In this document: in pieces, positions 29,604 through 42,914 of the stretch | Numbering within the stretch: position 1 is the first letter of the stretch | Layout: every line of letters starts with the position of its first letter | Source of the DNA: Tetrahymena elliotti 4EA | Taxonomy: Eukaryota; Ciliophora; Oligohymenophorea; Hymenostomatida; Tetrahymenidae | Assembly (NCBI GenBank): GCA_000231825.2 | Contig: JH720299.1 | Span: 1,807,848-1,871,847 of the forward strand | Length of the DNA stretch: 64,000 nt | Reading direction: 5' to 3' | The notes under the pieces: model-generated | What the model was told of the DNA's origin: nothing | Seen by the model: the letters and a program-made list of their open reading frames with translations, nothing else | Database searches by the model: none | Program-made: the position numbers and the translations under genes

Positions 29604-32600
29604 ATGAGATTAAAGACAGCTTAGCTATTTCTATTTCTAGTTTTGCTACAGCTTTTGGTTTGCTAGTAATAAATTAATGTGGCGACTTAACTTTCTGAAA
29701 GAAGAGTTATAGATTTATCTACCTAGTTCTAAATGATATCTAATACTTTCTAAGTTAAATCTTCTACTCAATCACCTTTCGAACTTGATTAACCTTTCTC
29801 TATAATAGCTGAGCCTGTTGAAATAAACTATAGATCCCCAATCATAGCAGATTAGATTTTTTCAGGTTAAAAATCATAAAGAATAGAAATCTATTCAGAT
29901 GAAAGTAGTATAACATTTTCTCTATATGAGCTAGCACAATCTGAAAATTCAAATTCTGTAAAAATAACTCTATTAGGCTCAAATAGCATTAAGTCAGATG
30001 GTGCAATTTAAATAATCAAAGTTAATCTTATCTAGCAGAATTTAGGTTTCTTCTCATATAAGAAAGGTAATCTTTCAGTTCCTGGTTATTTTAGTCTCAA
30101 ACTGGAAAATAATCAAAATGTATTACATATTTTTATTTCGTAATAAGGGAGTGGAATCTTTAATATTATTGATTATTTTTATGCACTCTTTGTAGATACA
30201 GAATATAATTTTTATTTTGTTGGGATGCAAAGTGGTGAAGAAAAATAAATCATCCTTTATTAAATGAATTTTAAAGGTGAAATTCAGAAATTATAGCATC
30301 TTAATGCTCCTTGTGCTTCTGCTTCTATGTTTAGCACAGATTTAAATGTTTTTGTTGTTTGTAAAAATAGAAATCATGATAGTAGTCGCAGTTTGTTTTC
30401 AATTAAACTTGACAATTAAGAAATCACAATTGAAGGTATTTCCAACCCTCTGGATGATGTAGGAAAAATAGAAAACATTTAATCTTTTAATGGAAAAATT
30501 TACATCTTTCATCACATGAAAGATTAATCTAATTTAAACTTGAAAAAAATAATAGTAAGCGGTTCAAAATTAGTTTAAAGTTAGAATATTCCACTAAAAT
30601 TGTTGAATTTCTAAGGTGCTTATCTAAATATTAACATCTAAAGTGAAAGTTTCATCTAGATTACAACAAAAAATTATTTAATTGGTGTTAATTCTGTAAC
30701 AGGGGAGGTACTAACTCAATTTTAAGTCCCATTTGTCAATTCTTACAATCTTTAAAGTATTATTCCATTCAATTCAATATCAATCTTGAATTATATTGAG
30801 GATGGTAATTCTTTTACTTTCAGATAATCCCAAATCCTATTCTAAAAGCCTAAATTATCATTTTATCAAAGCTCAACCAATCAATAGGAATACACAATAA
30901 CATTCACCAATAAATTGATACCTCAATAACTTCAAATCACTTCTAATAATCTTCCAGTCGATGAAACAGGTTTGAGTGTTTTAAGTATTCTCAAGAACTC
31001 ATTTAATCAGAATCTTATCATTTCAAAAGATAATGGAGTATCCTAATCTTTCAATTTAGAAGAATACATCATTGGATCGAACTTGTAACTGACTTAGAAC
31101 AGTAAAAGTGAAAACGAAGATTTAGTAGTGATTGGAAATATTTACTCTCTAAGCTAACTAAAATAAACGAATCTGGTAGCTTAGTAATAAGATAATTTCT
31201 CTTCTTAAAGCTTTAGAAATCTACAAAGTTCAATAACAAATATTATTAATATCTTTTCTACTTAAAGCGATTTCATACTCATAGAAAGTCTCACCAAATA
31301 CAAATAAGTATAAATTTCTTTGGTAAGAGTCCAAAGAAATTTAATTGATAGTGTTTCAAATCTCTAAGTTACTCAATAAACAATATTACCTAGTTAGTAT
31401 GTGAGCATTGATCATTCTGGCTTTATTTCATACTTCCAAAGTAATTTACAGTTTTACATTAAAATTTTTGCTTTTTCAATGAAATCAAATGAATACGAGT
31501 TCTTCGACTTGCCTTTAGTTTGCAAATACTCTGAATAATCTAACTTTTACTTTTCTGCTGATATCCTAAGAAACTTAATCATTGTATTTTGTGAAGATCA
31601 AATTACAGTTATTTCTTATTTTGTGAAAAGTAATAAGAATTAATTGATAACTTAGATTATTAACAATTATAATCTCAACGGTTAGATTACATATCCTATT
31701 AAGGAAATGATTGTGTCAAATGGTATTTTGTACTTTACTGACAATACTAATAATATTAATGTTTTCAATTATCTTCATGGTGAAATGTTATAAAAGATTG
31801 AAGTTTAAATCTTTTTGGATAAGTAGCTAATAGAAACAATACTCTACTCAAGTAGCTTTTTATTAGTTTTTAAAGATTCTAATGAAAATGTTTCTATCTA
31901 TTAATATGATTACTAATTATAAAAAGATCAAAAAAGTGCTTAATTCCTTAGATAAATCAATCTTTCAGGAATATAAAACTTAAGTTCAGTAAAAGCTTTA
32001 AGAAATTACTAAACTTAACAATTGATGAATACGGAAGAGTATTTGTTTGCCTTATCATAAGATCTGTTGACAGTTAATTTATTCAGAATCAACAACATAT
32101 AAGCATAAAACTAACTCTATTAGGTATTTAAGTTACCTTTTGAGTTATCTAATTTGAATTATCTTTACTTTGCAAAAAACATTATTGGTTTTTACAATCA
32201 AAAGTTTGTCTCTTACTGGATTAATGAGTTTATAATGATATAAGCCTAAGTTTTAGTGAAAAACTAAGATAAGCTACTAGAAACATTTGAATATACCTTA
32301 AATAATAGCATAAAAATAAGTAATAATGAAAATATTTCTTTCAAATATTTAATACAAAAAGATGTTAGTTCAAAAAATGGAGAAATAGTTATTAACCAAA
32401 GCAATTAAGATTAAGTTAATTTAGTTGAAAGTTATTTCTAAAAATAAACAAATCTAACTCAAGGATCTTCAGTTGAAGTAAACATGCATGGAATGGTACC
32501 ATATAATCTATTTGGATGGGAAATATCGTAATAAGGTGAATTTGTGTCAGCATAAATAACTTAAAACCTACAAATAAATAGCTCTGAGCAATAAAAAATT

Positions 32601-33881
32601 TCAGATCAAATTGAGTTAATGGATAATTTCTATGCTTATACAATAGGAAATTCTCTCTATATTGATAATACACTTTATGCTTAATTCAATGATTCAATCT
32701 AAAATTGTTTCTTATACATAGATGAATCAACAGTAAGCACATAAGCTTCATAATAAGGTTTGTAAAAATCACTCATATTTAATACTCTCTGCTTTGACTA
32801 TACTAAAAGTTAAATTATTCTTGATGCCGTCTAATTTACAGGAATTTAAAATTCCGAAACCTAATAAATAACTTTTAAATCAACAAATGGAACTTACACA
32901 GGACCCTTTTATGATTTCTTTAGTTAAAAGAATATTCTAATTCATAAAGTTTATACAGATTCCTAATTAGGTAAAGTCTTGCTTTTAAAAGATTCTAAAT
33001 ATGGAAAAGTCAAATTGTGTAAGTATACTACTGACTCATAGAGCCTTCAATTATTGATTGATTGTGATTACAATGCTTCAAGTTAAATTATTAACAATCT
33101 TACCTTAATAAACTCTATATGGATTTAAGCACTAAGCAACTACATTTATATTTCTGCTAATGGAAATATTTACTTAAATCTTGTAGATAACATTTAAATT
33201 TTAAATTTAAATAAGGTTTTTACTGAACTTGAAATCTACTAGAAATCTAATATACTTACTGCTTAATAAAGCCAATAAAATTCTTTCTTCATGTCTTATG
33301 GTACCTCAGATGTGTTTGAGTTTAGCGTAAGTTAATCAACAGACCAATCAACCCCTTTTACCTTAAAATTAGTAAATACTTTTAAAGGAGAGCAAAATTT
33401 TTATTTTTCTGGATATGGAGCTACACAAGGAGAAGGTAATTATATTTTATTCATGTATTCAGCTTTTTAAAAAAGTGAATTAAAGATTGTCTCTTATTAA
33501 CCATACAGTTCTTCTAAAAACAATATATATATAATCTAAAGTTCTGTTACATCCAATTACAACTCAGAGTTAGCGATTAATGTAATAAAAACTTTTAAAA
33601 ATGATAAGACTTTCTCATTTCTAGCTTTAACCAAAGATGGACAAAATTCATCAATGAAAAAACTATAATTCAATGGATTCAATAGAATATCAATTAAATG
33701 CTAGAATCCTCTTAGCAAATAAATCGAAGGACCAGCAGCTTACCTCAAAATTCTGAATTCAGAATTCAAAAATTCAACAGTGATTCCAATAAACTTATCA
33801 ATCACTAGAGAAAATTCAACTTGTTCGATTCTCTAATTTGTATCTGCCTTTTGTGGAGCCATCTTCATTTTACTACTCTGA
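29604..33881 (+). CDS. Large predicted secreted or surface protein, 1,425 residues, single exon
   Basis: Starts MRLKTAQLFLFLVLLQLLVC, a textbook signal peptide, then a Gln-rich segment and a long region rich in S, N, Q, I, L and aromatic residues that stays open to TGA at 33879-33881. The last ~20 residues, around ILQFVSAFCGAIFILLL, form a hydrophobic helix right at the C-terminus: either a GPI-type signal or a membrane anchor lacking its cytoplasmic tail. Recurrent hydrophobic stretches ending in Asn or Ser and regularly spaced strands suggest an all-beta ectodomain, but I recognise no domain. Cysteines are few. The start is fixed by the signal peptide. The frame after the TGA stays open to a GTGAGT donor (see findings), suggesting that the original protein had a cytoplasmic tail. 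Function unknown. Confidence 0.85.
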
Positions 33882-34660
33882 TAAATGAAGAAAATTATAT
33901 AAAGATATCAAATATAATATTAAGTGTATCAAATCCCATTTGAAAATCTGGTGAGTTCATATTGTTATTTTTAAGGGGTGATTATATTATATATATTAAT
34001 TAAAAAATTAAAATTAAAGTTAAAATTTTTTTTAATTTAAATTTATTTTGTTTAAAGAAGAATTTTTCAATTAAATTTTTATTTTAATCTTAAACTCAAA
34101 ATTTTTAAGTATTTTTAAGTGAATAACCTTATACAATAACTAAAACAGCTGATGAAGAATATTAATTCTATTCACTTAGACTAACTTAAATTCATTTATG
34201 AAATATATTTTCCTAAATCCAAAATAGCATCTGAGAATATGATAAATTAAGATAAAAAAATAAAAAATACAAAAAACTAGCTAAAATTAAATTATTAAAC
34301 TACAACTCATAGAAATTCCTCAAAAATGGTGGATCCAATGAACAAAATTTCAATTGCAACAACAATTTTTTTTTTTTAAATATTGTAATTTATTGAATTG
34401 ATCAGACAGAGTTTTACCTTATGTATTACATTTTTTTTTATGTAAAATTAAATCAAGTTAAAAATGTGAGAGATAATTTAAAGTAAATAAAAAATGAGGG
34501 AGATAAACTTAAAGCATTAATAAAAAGTGTGATTATTGGTATAGGATATTATAACAATATTAATATTTATTTGCATACTTAACAAATAATTGAGAGTAGA
34601 CTAATATTAAATCTTTTTTATTAACCACTTTTTAAAATTTTTCTGCTTTTGTTTTCTCAA
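33882..34660 (+). other. Open extension past the stop of the large secreted gene, then AT-rich spacer
   Basis: In frame after the TGA: QMKKIIQRYQIQYQVYQI up to a GTGAGT at 33951. A downstream block at about 34111-34350 (YFQVNNLIQQLKQL.., then IYEIYFPKSKIASENM) follows an AAG acceptor in compatible phase. These look like a former cytoplasmic tail. The remainder (34.4-34.66 kb) is AT-rich with no gene seen. Confidence 0.35.
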
Positions 34661-36300
34661 TCATAAATGCAATTTTTTAGCTACCAATCTTTGCATTTTC
34701 AAGATTTATGATCTTAATTTTAACTTGTGTGATTGATCTAATAAATTGAACCTTTTTTTTCATTTAATATTTAAAAATTTTAATTCATTTAAAATAAATT
34801 TAGATAATTTCTTAAAAATGTAAATTCTAAAAAAATTTAAAACAATTAATAATTTTTTGATAGTTATTTTTAGCTTATTTTTTTTGAATTAAAGTAAGTA
34901 ATTTACACAAGATGTAGAGCCAATGATTAAATATTTGAACATTTTGAGAAAGCTAATCCTATACCATGAGCTCCTAAATTGCTAATTTAATTTGTTCTTT
35001 TCATATGTTTCAGTTAAAAATAAATGAGATAATTAAAAAATTTAGAAGCTAAAAAATATTATTTAAAAAAATAATTAATATTTTACACTAGATTTAAAGT
35101 AAGGTTTTGTAATTAAACACATTTTAATATAGAGCGGCATAAATTTATTGCACCAGAGTCCTCAATCTTATTATATCTTTTTACAATTACAAAATACTTT
35201 AGAATAATTTTAAAAACTTATGTAATATTATTATCATTTTAATTAACAAATTATTCTAAATTAAAATTAACTGAAACTACGAAAGGATAACAATGTTTTT
35301 TTCTAGACAGATTTTTATGGGATTAAATGATGTATATTTAAAATTATTAAATTACCCTAAGCAAAGTGTTAAGTTTGTTAGATTGTCAAAATTTTCTAAA
35401 GAAGAACCAAGGAGCGAAGCACCTTGAGCACCAAATTAGTTAAAACTTAATATTTATTTTTCAAATATTAAAAAGTTAAATAAATTGTTATTGTTAAAAT
35501 TAGATGATTATTTGTCTATATAATTAATTTATTATATTCTATTACATTAAGGTTAGATCCAAAGTTGAGAGATTGATACATCTTGATAAATTAGAACTTA
35601 AACCTATTAGACCTTCATCATTAATTTTATTTCCTCTTGTATGTATTATTCAGTTCATTTAAAATATTAAATGATATATAGTTTATAATTAAAGAAAGAA
35701 TTAAAATAAAATGTAATCAAAATGCTTAATTTGTAAAATATTTTTACGAAAGATCTAGCATTAAACAAGAAAGATTAGTGAGCTTTTAAAATACAGAAGT
35801 TAAGTATGATACTCCGATATTTCCGATCTCATTTTTACTTATTTTTTATTATTTAAAAAACACTATATATTTTTTTTTAATTTAAAAGGAGTAAAATATG
35901 CTAACATACAACGATATTCTGAAAGGGTAATGAAAAAATATATGCTAACTCTGATTAAAAAGTAAGTAATTTATAACTATGAAAACAATTATTATTTATG
36001 ATTACTGAATATTAAGTTTTATATAAGAGAGATTTTAGCACTTTTCTAATCCTTTTGCTAAGTTTTTTACGCCTTCATCACCAATTAAATTTACCCTATT
36101 TTAATTCAAAGATTAAAAAAAACCAATTTATTGAATCTCAAAAAATTGATATCACTCTTCATCAATAATTTTTCGTAGCTATTTTAAAAATAAAAAAAAT
36201 ATTTTTACGATAGATCAATTGTCAGATTTGAAAGATTGTTGCACTAAACTAAAGCAGAAGCAAGCTTTTCTGTATTTTTTGCACATATTTTTTAGTTACT
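34661..36300 (-). CDS. Leucine-rich-repeat protein B, one repeat per exon
   Basis: Second minus-strand array built like array A. Seven repeat exons from the 5' side: KNTEKLASALVQC (36.25 kb), LIGDEGVKNLAKGLEKC (36.07), IGNIGVSYLTSVFQKL (35.8), INDEGLIGLSSNLSRC (35.6), FGAQGASLLGSSLENF (35.4), IEDSGAINLCRSILKC (35.1) and ISNLGAHGIGLAFSKC (34.95). A last exon KLKLRSQILKMQRLV is followed by a short basic tail and TGA at 34661-34663. Each repeat ends at a GTAAAA or GTAAxT donor in the same position. The repeats match array A in pattern but not closely in sequence, so the two are old paralogues. No N-terminal domain could be placed upstream of 36.3 kb; the 5' end may be missing or decayed. Confidence 0.7.
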
Positions 36301-37914
36301 TTTATTATTTTACAGAAATATTCCGATTTTTAATTTAAATGAATGAATAAAAAATAAGTGAAATTTATTTAATCTTTCGAAATTAAAGATAAAATTAACT
36401 ATTTTGATTGTTAAAAGAAAAAAAGATTATTTACTCTATCTAAATTTGAAGAATAGAATGAGATGATAAATCTGAATTTATTATCTTTGCAATAAAAATA
36501 AATATTATTAGAATTTGAATAAAAAAAACGATTTATTTACATCATCTAATTTTTTAAATTTATTATTTTTTAAGCTCTTACTTTTTTATTTCATTTTTAT
36601 TTCTAACAACACCTTTTAATTAATATTCTTTTCAAAATTAATTATAATCTACTAATGTTTTCTAGTATTTAAATTAATATTTCATACATTCAATAAAAAA
36701 AGACCAAATTAATCTAGTAAATCAAATTTAATTATTAAATCTGATTCCGCTAAAAGAAGATTTTGGCCTTGATTATAATTTTACCCTTTAATTTTAATTT
36801 TGCAAGATATTGTTTGCCTTGAAAAGTTCTTAAATATTTACTGATTGATACTGATCATTTAAATTTAAATTTTGAAACGATTGAAAAAATACATAATAAT
36901 ATTTTTATCTTATTTTACAATATGAATTAAATTTTATCAAAATTTTTCCATTTTAATAATTTATTTTTTTAAATATTCCTCTTAAATAAAGATTAGATTT
37001 CCTAATATAAAATCACCTCATACATCCTAATCAAAACTTCTAAATTTTGATAATTTACAGGATTTTATTTAAATAGAAAAAATTTAAAAAATAATTATTG
37101 ATGCTGAAGATTTATTAGTTTACATTTAAACTGAAGTAGTTAAAATGTTAATTAAATACCTATCCAATTATTAATAATGTTTTTTCAAAGAATATATCTT
37201 ATCTTATTTTTATGGCATGAATTAAATTTTTTCATTAAAGATTTGTCTATTTTAATTATTTCTTGTTTAATAAGAATTATGAAATCGTCTGAGAAAATTT
37301 GAATCAAAACTTCTAAATTGTATTATTTATTTTTAATAGATGTTAGAATTGAGATATTATTTATAAGTTAAAAATTTTAACTTTAAATTTCTATTTTGTA
37401 TGCCTTAAATTAAAATAATTTTTAATAAATTTGAATTAACCCTTTTTCTAGAAAATATAATTTCAGATTTTCTCCACATAAAGAGAAATTTTTAATCATT
37501 TTTGAATAGAAAATTAGTGAAAGAATTATTTTGAATATAGGCCCAAAATAGATCGTAATTACATTTAACTATTTGAATTTCTATTTTTTAATAAATTATT
37601 ACTTGAAATCCAATTATGAGAATCTAATACTTTTTTTACTTAACCTGACTAAATCTAATTTTAATATCTATTTCTATTTTACACTAATCAATCATTTGCT
37701 AACAAATAACCTAAACTTTTAAAACAAAAAAAGAACTTTTTATTGCTCTTCATATTTTATCCATTTAAAAAGCAAAATGTTCATTTATTTTAAACTAGTA
37801 GGATTAGTTATTCAAAAAAATAATTATATAGAATAAATATATTATGGAAATAGGTAAAAAAATAAATCAGTACTAAAAAATATTGAAATAAAAATTGAAG
37901 TAAATTTTTAAAAA
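36301..37914. other. AT-rich region with faint coding-like duplicated remnants
   Basis: On the minus strand, two blocks starting at AGAAGTTTTGATT (about 37.05 and 37.31 kb) are followed at similar distances by ATTAAAAT..AATTTAATTCAT..AATAAGATAA, i.e. a diverged direct duplication with a unit of roughly 260-280 bp. Reading frames through them contain TGA codons. They may be relics of the 5' part of LRR gene B. Nothing intact is seen. Confidence 0.3.
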
Positions 37915-38640
37915 ATGAGGTTTTATTCAGCTGGTACTGTTTTACAAGAAGAAAAAAACATCAAATATATCAGATATGAAATATACTCAATTGAATAATT
38001 TTAGTAAGATTTTAAAACAGTTGTTGAGTATAGATTAGTTTAAGTTTCAATTTACTCTGATTTATAAGTCAAAAATTTTGTTATTGAAGAAGGATCTAAA
38101 GATTTCATACAAAACTCTGTTATAAAAATTGTCTCTATCTACACCTTTTTTAAGAAACCTATGGTAAAAGGATCTATTTAGACTTCAAACTATTTGTTGA
38201 ATCTTAAGAAATTTCTTCTTACTCTAAACACTTAAAGATTCCTAAGAAGATAAATAAAAAATTGATTTAACCTCTGTCTGGCGTTCCATACAAAAAAGGA
38301 GAAATTTTCATTGATTCTAGATATGCTACTAGAAAGCAGTATTAAGACTAAAATATAGGTAAAATTCTTGGCTAATTTTTTTTAAGTATCTGTCTAGATT
38401 CTCCTTATAAGGTGTTGTGCGGTTTATTTACTCATAAAATTTCTCAAAAATTAAGTTAAAATTTTAAGCTTTCTTAATGTGTTAATTCAATCCATAAAAT
38501 TGTGAATTTGATTTTAAAATCACAAAATTTATGAAAAAAAAATATCGATATTTTGATGGAAATAAAGAGATCTCTTCTCATTTTAAATTTAAATTCTTCA
38601 TTAATTAAGAAAAACCATTATAAATAATTAGAAAAGAGTA
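37915..38640 (+). pseudogene. Decayed copy of the 242-residue family
   Basis: Begins MRFYSAGTVLQEEKN, clearly matching the start of the copies at 21789 and 42915, and keeps VIEEGSKDFIQNSVIKI. The frame then shifts at about 38.18 kb, after which FVESQEISS.. LIQPLSGVPYKKGEI.. YQDQNIGKILG and LDSPYKVLCGLF follow. It shifts again at about 38.45-38.48 kb to reach LMCQFNPQNC and YFDGNKEISS. The conserved C-terminal stop is lost (..PLQII instead of PLQIA TGA), so the frame runs on into intergenic sequence. It also has a short insertion near residue 17. Multiple independent lesions make a functional product unlikely. It is closer in several motifs to the 42915 copy, which lies 5 kb downstream in the same orientation. 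Confidence 0.82.
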
Positions 38641-41600
38641 GAGTATTTGGTTTTTTATCTTCATATTTGTTCAATCAATATCAAAAGTATTTTGTTTGAA
38701 GTATAAAATATATATAAACAATCAAAAACAAAATAAAAGAACAGCAAGATTGAAATAAATATTTTTTGATAAGATAAGAATTTTACTATTTGAAGTAATC
38801 TTTTAATTAATATTTTAATAATGTAATATCTTAATTCCATTCTCCCGATCATCAAACCTTTTCTTTGTTATGTAAAAATATAATGTAGATCCTTATTAAT
38901 TATGAGAAAAATATATTCAAGAAAATTTTATTTCATATTTTCATTCTCGTCTATCGCCAAGATGAAAAAACTAGGAGCGAGAAGTTGATGCATTACGGTA
39001 TATCAATATTAGAGATAAAATAAAACAGGACTGTAGAAAAGGGGTGTTAAAAATTATTTTTTTTTGGGAGGAGGAATGTTTAAATAATATCATATTTATA
39101 AAATTTTCCTATTGTTTAAGCTCTCAATAACAATCCTTCATCTCTAATGAATCATTAAAGATTAAAATCAATATATATTTATCAAAAGGAATGATTTTGT
39201 TTAGCAAGAGCAAATGAATCTCTCATTAAAATAAATTTATACTAAAATAATGAGTTAAGAAAATAATGAATAACTTAAAAGTAATATCAAATATACTTAT
39301 CACCATAATAACTAATCAATTAAAACTGATTTTTAGTTTTTTTATTGATATTTTTTTGTTATTTAATAAATTTTTTCTCCATTTTTTTTCAATAGATTTT
39401 AAAATATCAAATAAGTGTACATACATGCTAGTAAAATAAAGTATGAACAATGAAAATAATTTTGAATAGTATAACCAAATTAAATTTGATAAATATCTCT
39501 TTTTATTTGTTTTTATTTTATGTCTACAAAGAATCATAAGAAAAACCTTTTAGAGGGAGGTCTCAATAGTTTTTTTAAAGTGAAGTAATTAAGAAATTTA
39601 TTTATTTACTGCTTTATTAAAGTATTTTTTTAGATGATACAGCTTAATTTTAAAAAAGTAAACATTTTCTTTTAGTATTTATTTTATTATTTTAGGGAAG
39701 TAAATACATATTTTCTTGATGGATAAAGATAAAATTTGATTTATCATTGAAATATCGTGAATTTTGTTTGTAAAAACTACATAGAAAATTGATTAAATTT
39801 TATTTAGATGTCATATAAATTGATGATGATTAATTAGCATTTATTTAAAAAAAATTTAGGAATAAAATTTAAGTGGTTTATTATGAAGAATTATCTAAAT
39901 GGGACTCTTCATGATTTATTATTGAAATAGAAAAAATAATATAGAATGTATGAATGTATGGATTTTAAAATTAGTTTATTTATTTTTTGTTCATTATGAT
40001 ACAGATTATCCAATTTATTAATTTGAGTTGTATAAAAATTTAGTTTCTTTCTACTTAACTTGATTAATAAGTTTCTACTTAACTTGATTAATAAGTTTGA
40101 CTAATAGTTATTCATAATTAATCAATTTTATAGTTGGTATTATTTTTTTTAAACATCAAATTGAAGATGTAATATTACCAATCAATCTATTTTTTGCAAA
40201 TAACAAGCAATAATTCCTGATTTATTTTTAAATAATTTTATTTCGTTTATTCTTCAGTAAAATAAATACTAAGCTTCTTCTTTTGATAAAAAATTCTCAT
40301 AAAACGTTTACTTGATCAAAGAAAATAATTTTAAAATCACCTTTGAGAAAAAAACTTTCTAAAGAAAAATTATTTATTGAGATTTCTTCCATTCCTTGAA
40401 ATTAATTTTGAATAAGACTTTACATGATAAAAAATAACCATGAATTAATTAATTTAAAAAATATGGATAGAAAGTGTTTTTTAAATTCTTAACTTACACA
40501 ATTTAAATATTGGATATAAATCGTATTTCAATATTTTTTTATTTTAAATTGTGACCATACTTTAATTTCGCTTCTGATGTAATATAAGCTGTTCTTTTCA
40601 CCATTATTTTTCATTAATAACAATTTCGAATCCCTATTTAAAGAAATATTGAAATTGTCTTAGGCAAAACAGGCTAAATTCTCTATTACAAGAACTTTTT
40701 TTAGATTTAATTTTATAAAAATCTATTGTTCATGAATAAAAATGAAAGTTTATGTATTTTTATTTTATTGAAAAATGTTATTCAAGTGTGAAGTTTGATA
40801 TGCTAATCCTAATTTTTCTTTTTTCAATAAGTTATTATGGTTTTATTTTAAATTTTATTTTTCAGATGATTGCTTTATTGTAAATCCTTTTTGGATAAAA
40901 TATTATAAAAATATTTTCGTTTTGAACAAAAAAATCCTGAAATTTTATTTATTTCTTTTTCTAAAAACTAAACAGCATTTTTTATTTATTTTTGCTTTTC
41001 AGTTGTGAGAGAGAGATTAGGAGGAAATAATTGAGTTAGTAAAATCTCAATAATTAGTTTAATAGTATATTATTAATAATAGTTTTGTTATTTTTATCTT
41101 CATTTATTGTTTTAGACCATTATTATGATTATTATTTAATAGGAAATAGCAATAAATATACTAAGACAAAGTTAAGATAATAGAAAATATTGATTCATTT
41201 TGATCAAAATCGTTGGATTTTATTAATTTTTATATTTGACAAAAGATTTTAATGCTATAAATGAACTGAGTAGTAACAAGAAGATTGATTTCAAAGAATT
41301 TTAAATTTGTTAATAGAAAATCAATAACAATATTCCAATTGCCCATAATTTTATTTTTATAATAAAGTTTTTAAATCAATTTTGAGTGATTAAAGGCTCA
41401 TAAATTTGCATAATTTTGGTGGTATGAGGAATTTTTTAGATTCCATTAATCAATACTTGTAAATTATTAGGGAAAAATTGTAAAAGAATTTTTTAGAGTA
41501 TAGATTCTGATAAGAAAACGATATGAGTTTACAATTCTTATTAACCATAAACATTCTTACTTTATAACGCAAAACGATTTTAAATCTTTGCCATTCAGTA

Positions 41601-42914
41601 ATAAGGTAAGTGATCTACGTTTACCGAAAATAATCACAAACATAACTTAATGTTAAGTAAAGTAAAGCCAGAAGAAATAATCAGCTAATTTTTCTTATAT
41701 TTTTAAACTAAAGAAATAACCAAAAGATAAAAATTGTCTTTTAGCTTCATTCTAATTTGATCTTTCATAAGAAATATTTTTTCAGCAATAATTAAATAAA
41801 AAAATGTTTAAACACTCTCTTTATTTTACAATTTAAAAATAATCTACATTGTTTGTTTTCTCATAATTTCTTATTTTTTCTTTTTTACCCTATTTTAAAT
41901 AAAGAAAATTGATTCAATTAAATTGTAATAATAAAAAAAAATCAAATTTTACAATAAAAAGTAAATGAAGTTATAAAAAAATACACTTTTTTGACCTAAA
42001 AGCGATAAAAATAATTTTAAAAGACGATTTTAATACATAAGATTTTCTTTCATTTTCTACTTCAAACTAAATCATAAAAACATAAATGAGATTCATGGAG
42101 AAAACAGGATTTTTAATTTATTAAATAATCAAATAATTGCCAAAAATAAATTTTTTAAAGAGTGTAAAACCTAATAAATCCTAATCTGTATTTATCATTA
42201 TCAACTCAATTCATTTTTTTCCCAGAACATTTTTCCATATTTATTTTAAACAAATTGTAAAATATTATATAAAGAAACAACACTGAATAATTATCTCGGT
42301 TTTTTACTCATTATATATTTTATTTTTATCTAAATTAAGTATTTTAAAATTTTATTGTTTTTATTCATCTTAACACTTAAATTAGACAAAATTTATGAGT
42401 ACTTATTGTTTTCTCTCTTCGTAACACTTTTTTTTAATAAAAATTATGTTAGGGGAGAGATAGATTTAGTTAATTAATATTCCCTATTTATCAATTAATT
42501 TCCATTTTAGGTTAATTGATTTCCATTATTTTCTGAAATAAACTAAAATCCACCAAAAATAAATTTGAGACCATTAAACCTTTTTGTGGTAATTCAGTAA
42601 ATATTACAATCAAAATTTATCCATTAATTTTAAATCTTATTTTGAAGTAGCAATACCTAATCCTTGAAGAAAAATCAACTGAATTAATCGATAAAATCTG
42701 TCATTGAATTTGTCATATTTTTTTGAAAATTGTAAAATCTTATCATAAAAAATATCAAGTCATTATCTAATTAATAAACTATAGTTTAACTATATAAACT
42801 TCTTTGATTTAAAAGCCTTAGTTGGCTGGGTCAGTAAATACCAATATTTAATAAAAAACAAATAAATTTACAAAACAAAAAACAAAAAAAACTAGAAACT
42901 AGAAACTAAAAAAA
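38641..42914. other. Gene-poor AT-rich region (4.3 kb)
   Basis: No gene recognised on either strand. A less AT-rich stretch lies at about 38945-39045 (CTATCGCC.., GGAGCGAGAAG.., GCATTACGG) without a coding frame. Two exact 24-bp tandem copies lie at 40048-40095. Otherwise long homopolymer-like A/T. Confidence 0.5.
40048..40095. repeat. 24-bp unit, two exact tandem copies
   Basis: The unit TTTCTACTTAACTTGATTAA plus TAAG occurs twice back to back (40048-40071, 40072-40095). Simple local duplication in non-coding sequence. Confidence 0.85.

Noticed and set aside
32416..32673. Minus-strand open frame of 85 codons
   Set aside because: Antisense to the 1,425-residue gene, which is supported by a signal peptide and a continuous frame.
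39316..39537. 73-codon minus-strand open frame
   Set aside because: A/T-driven composition with no recognisable feature.
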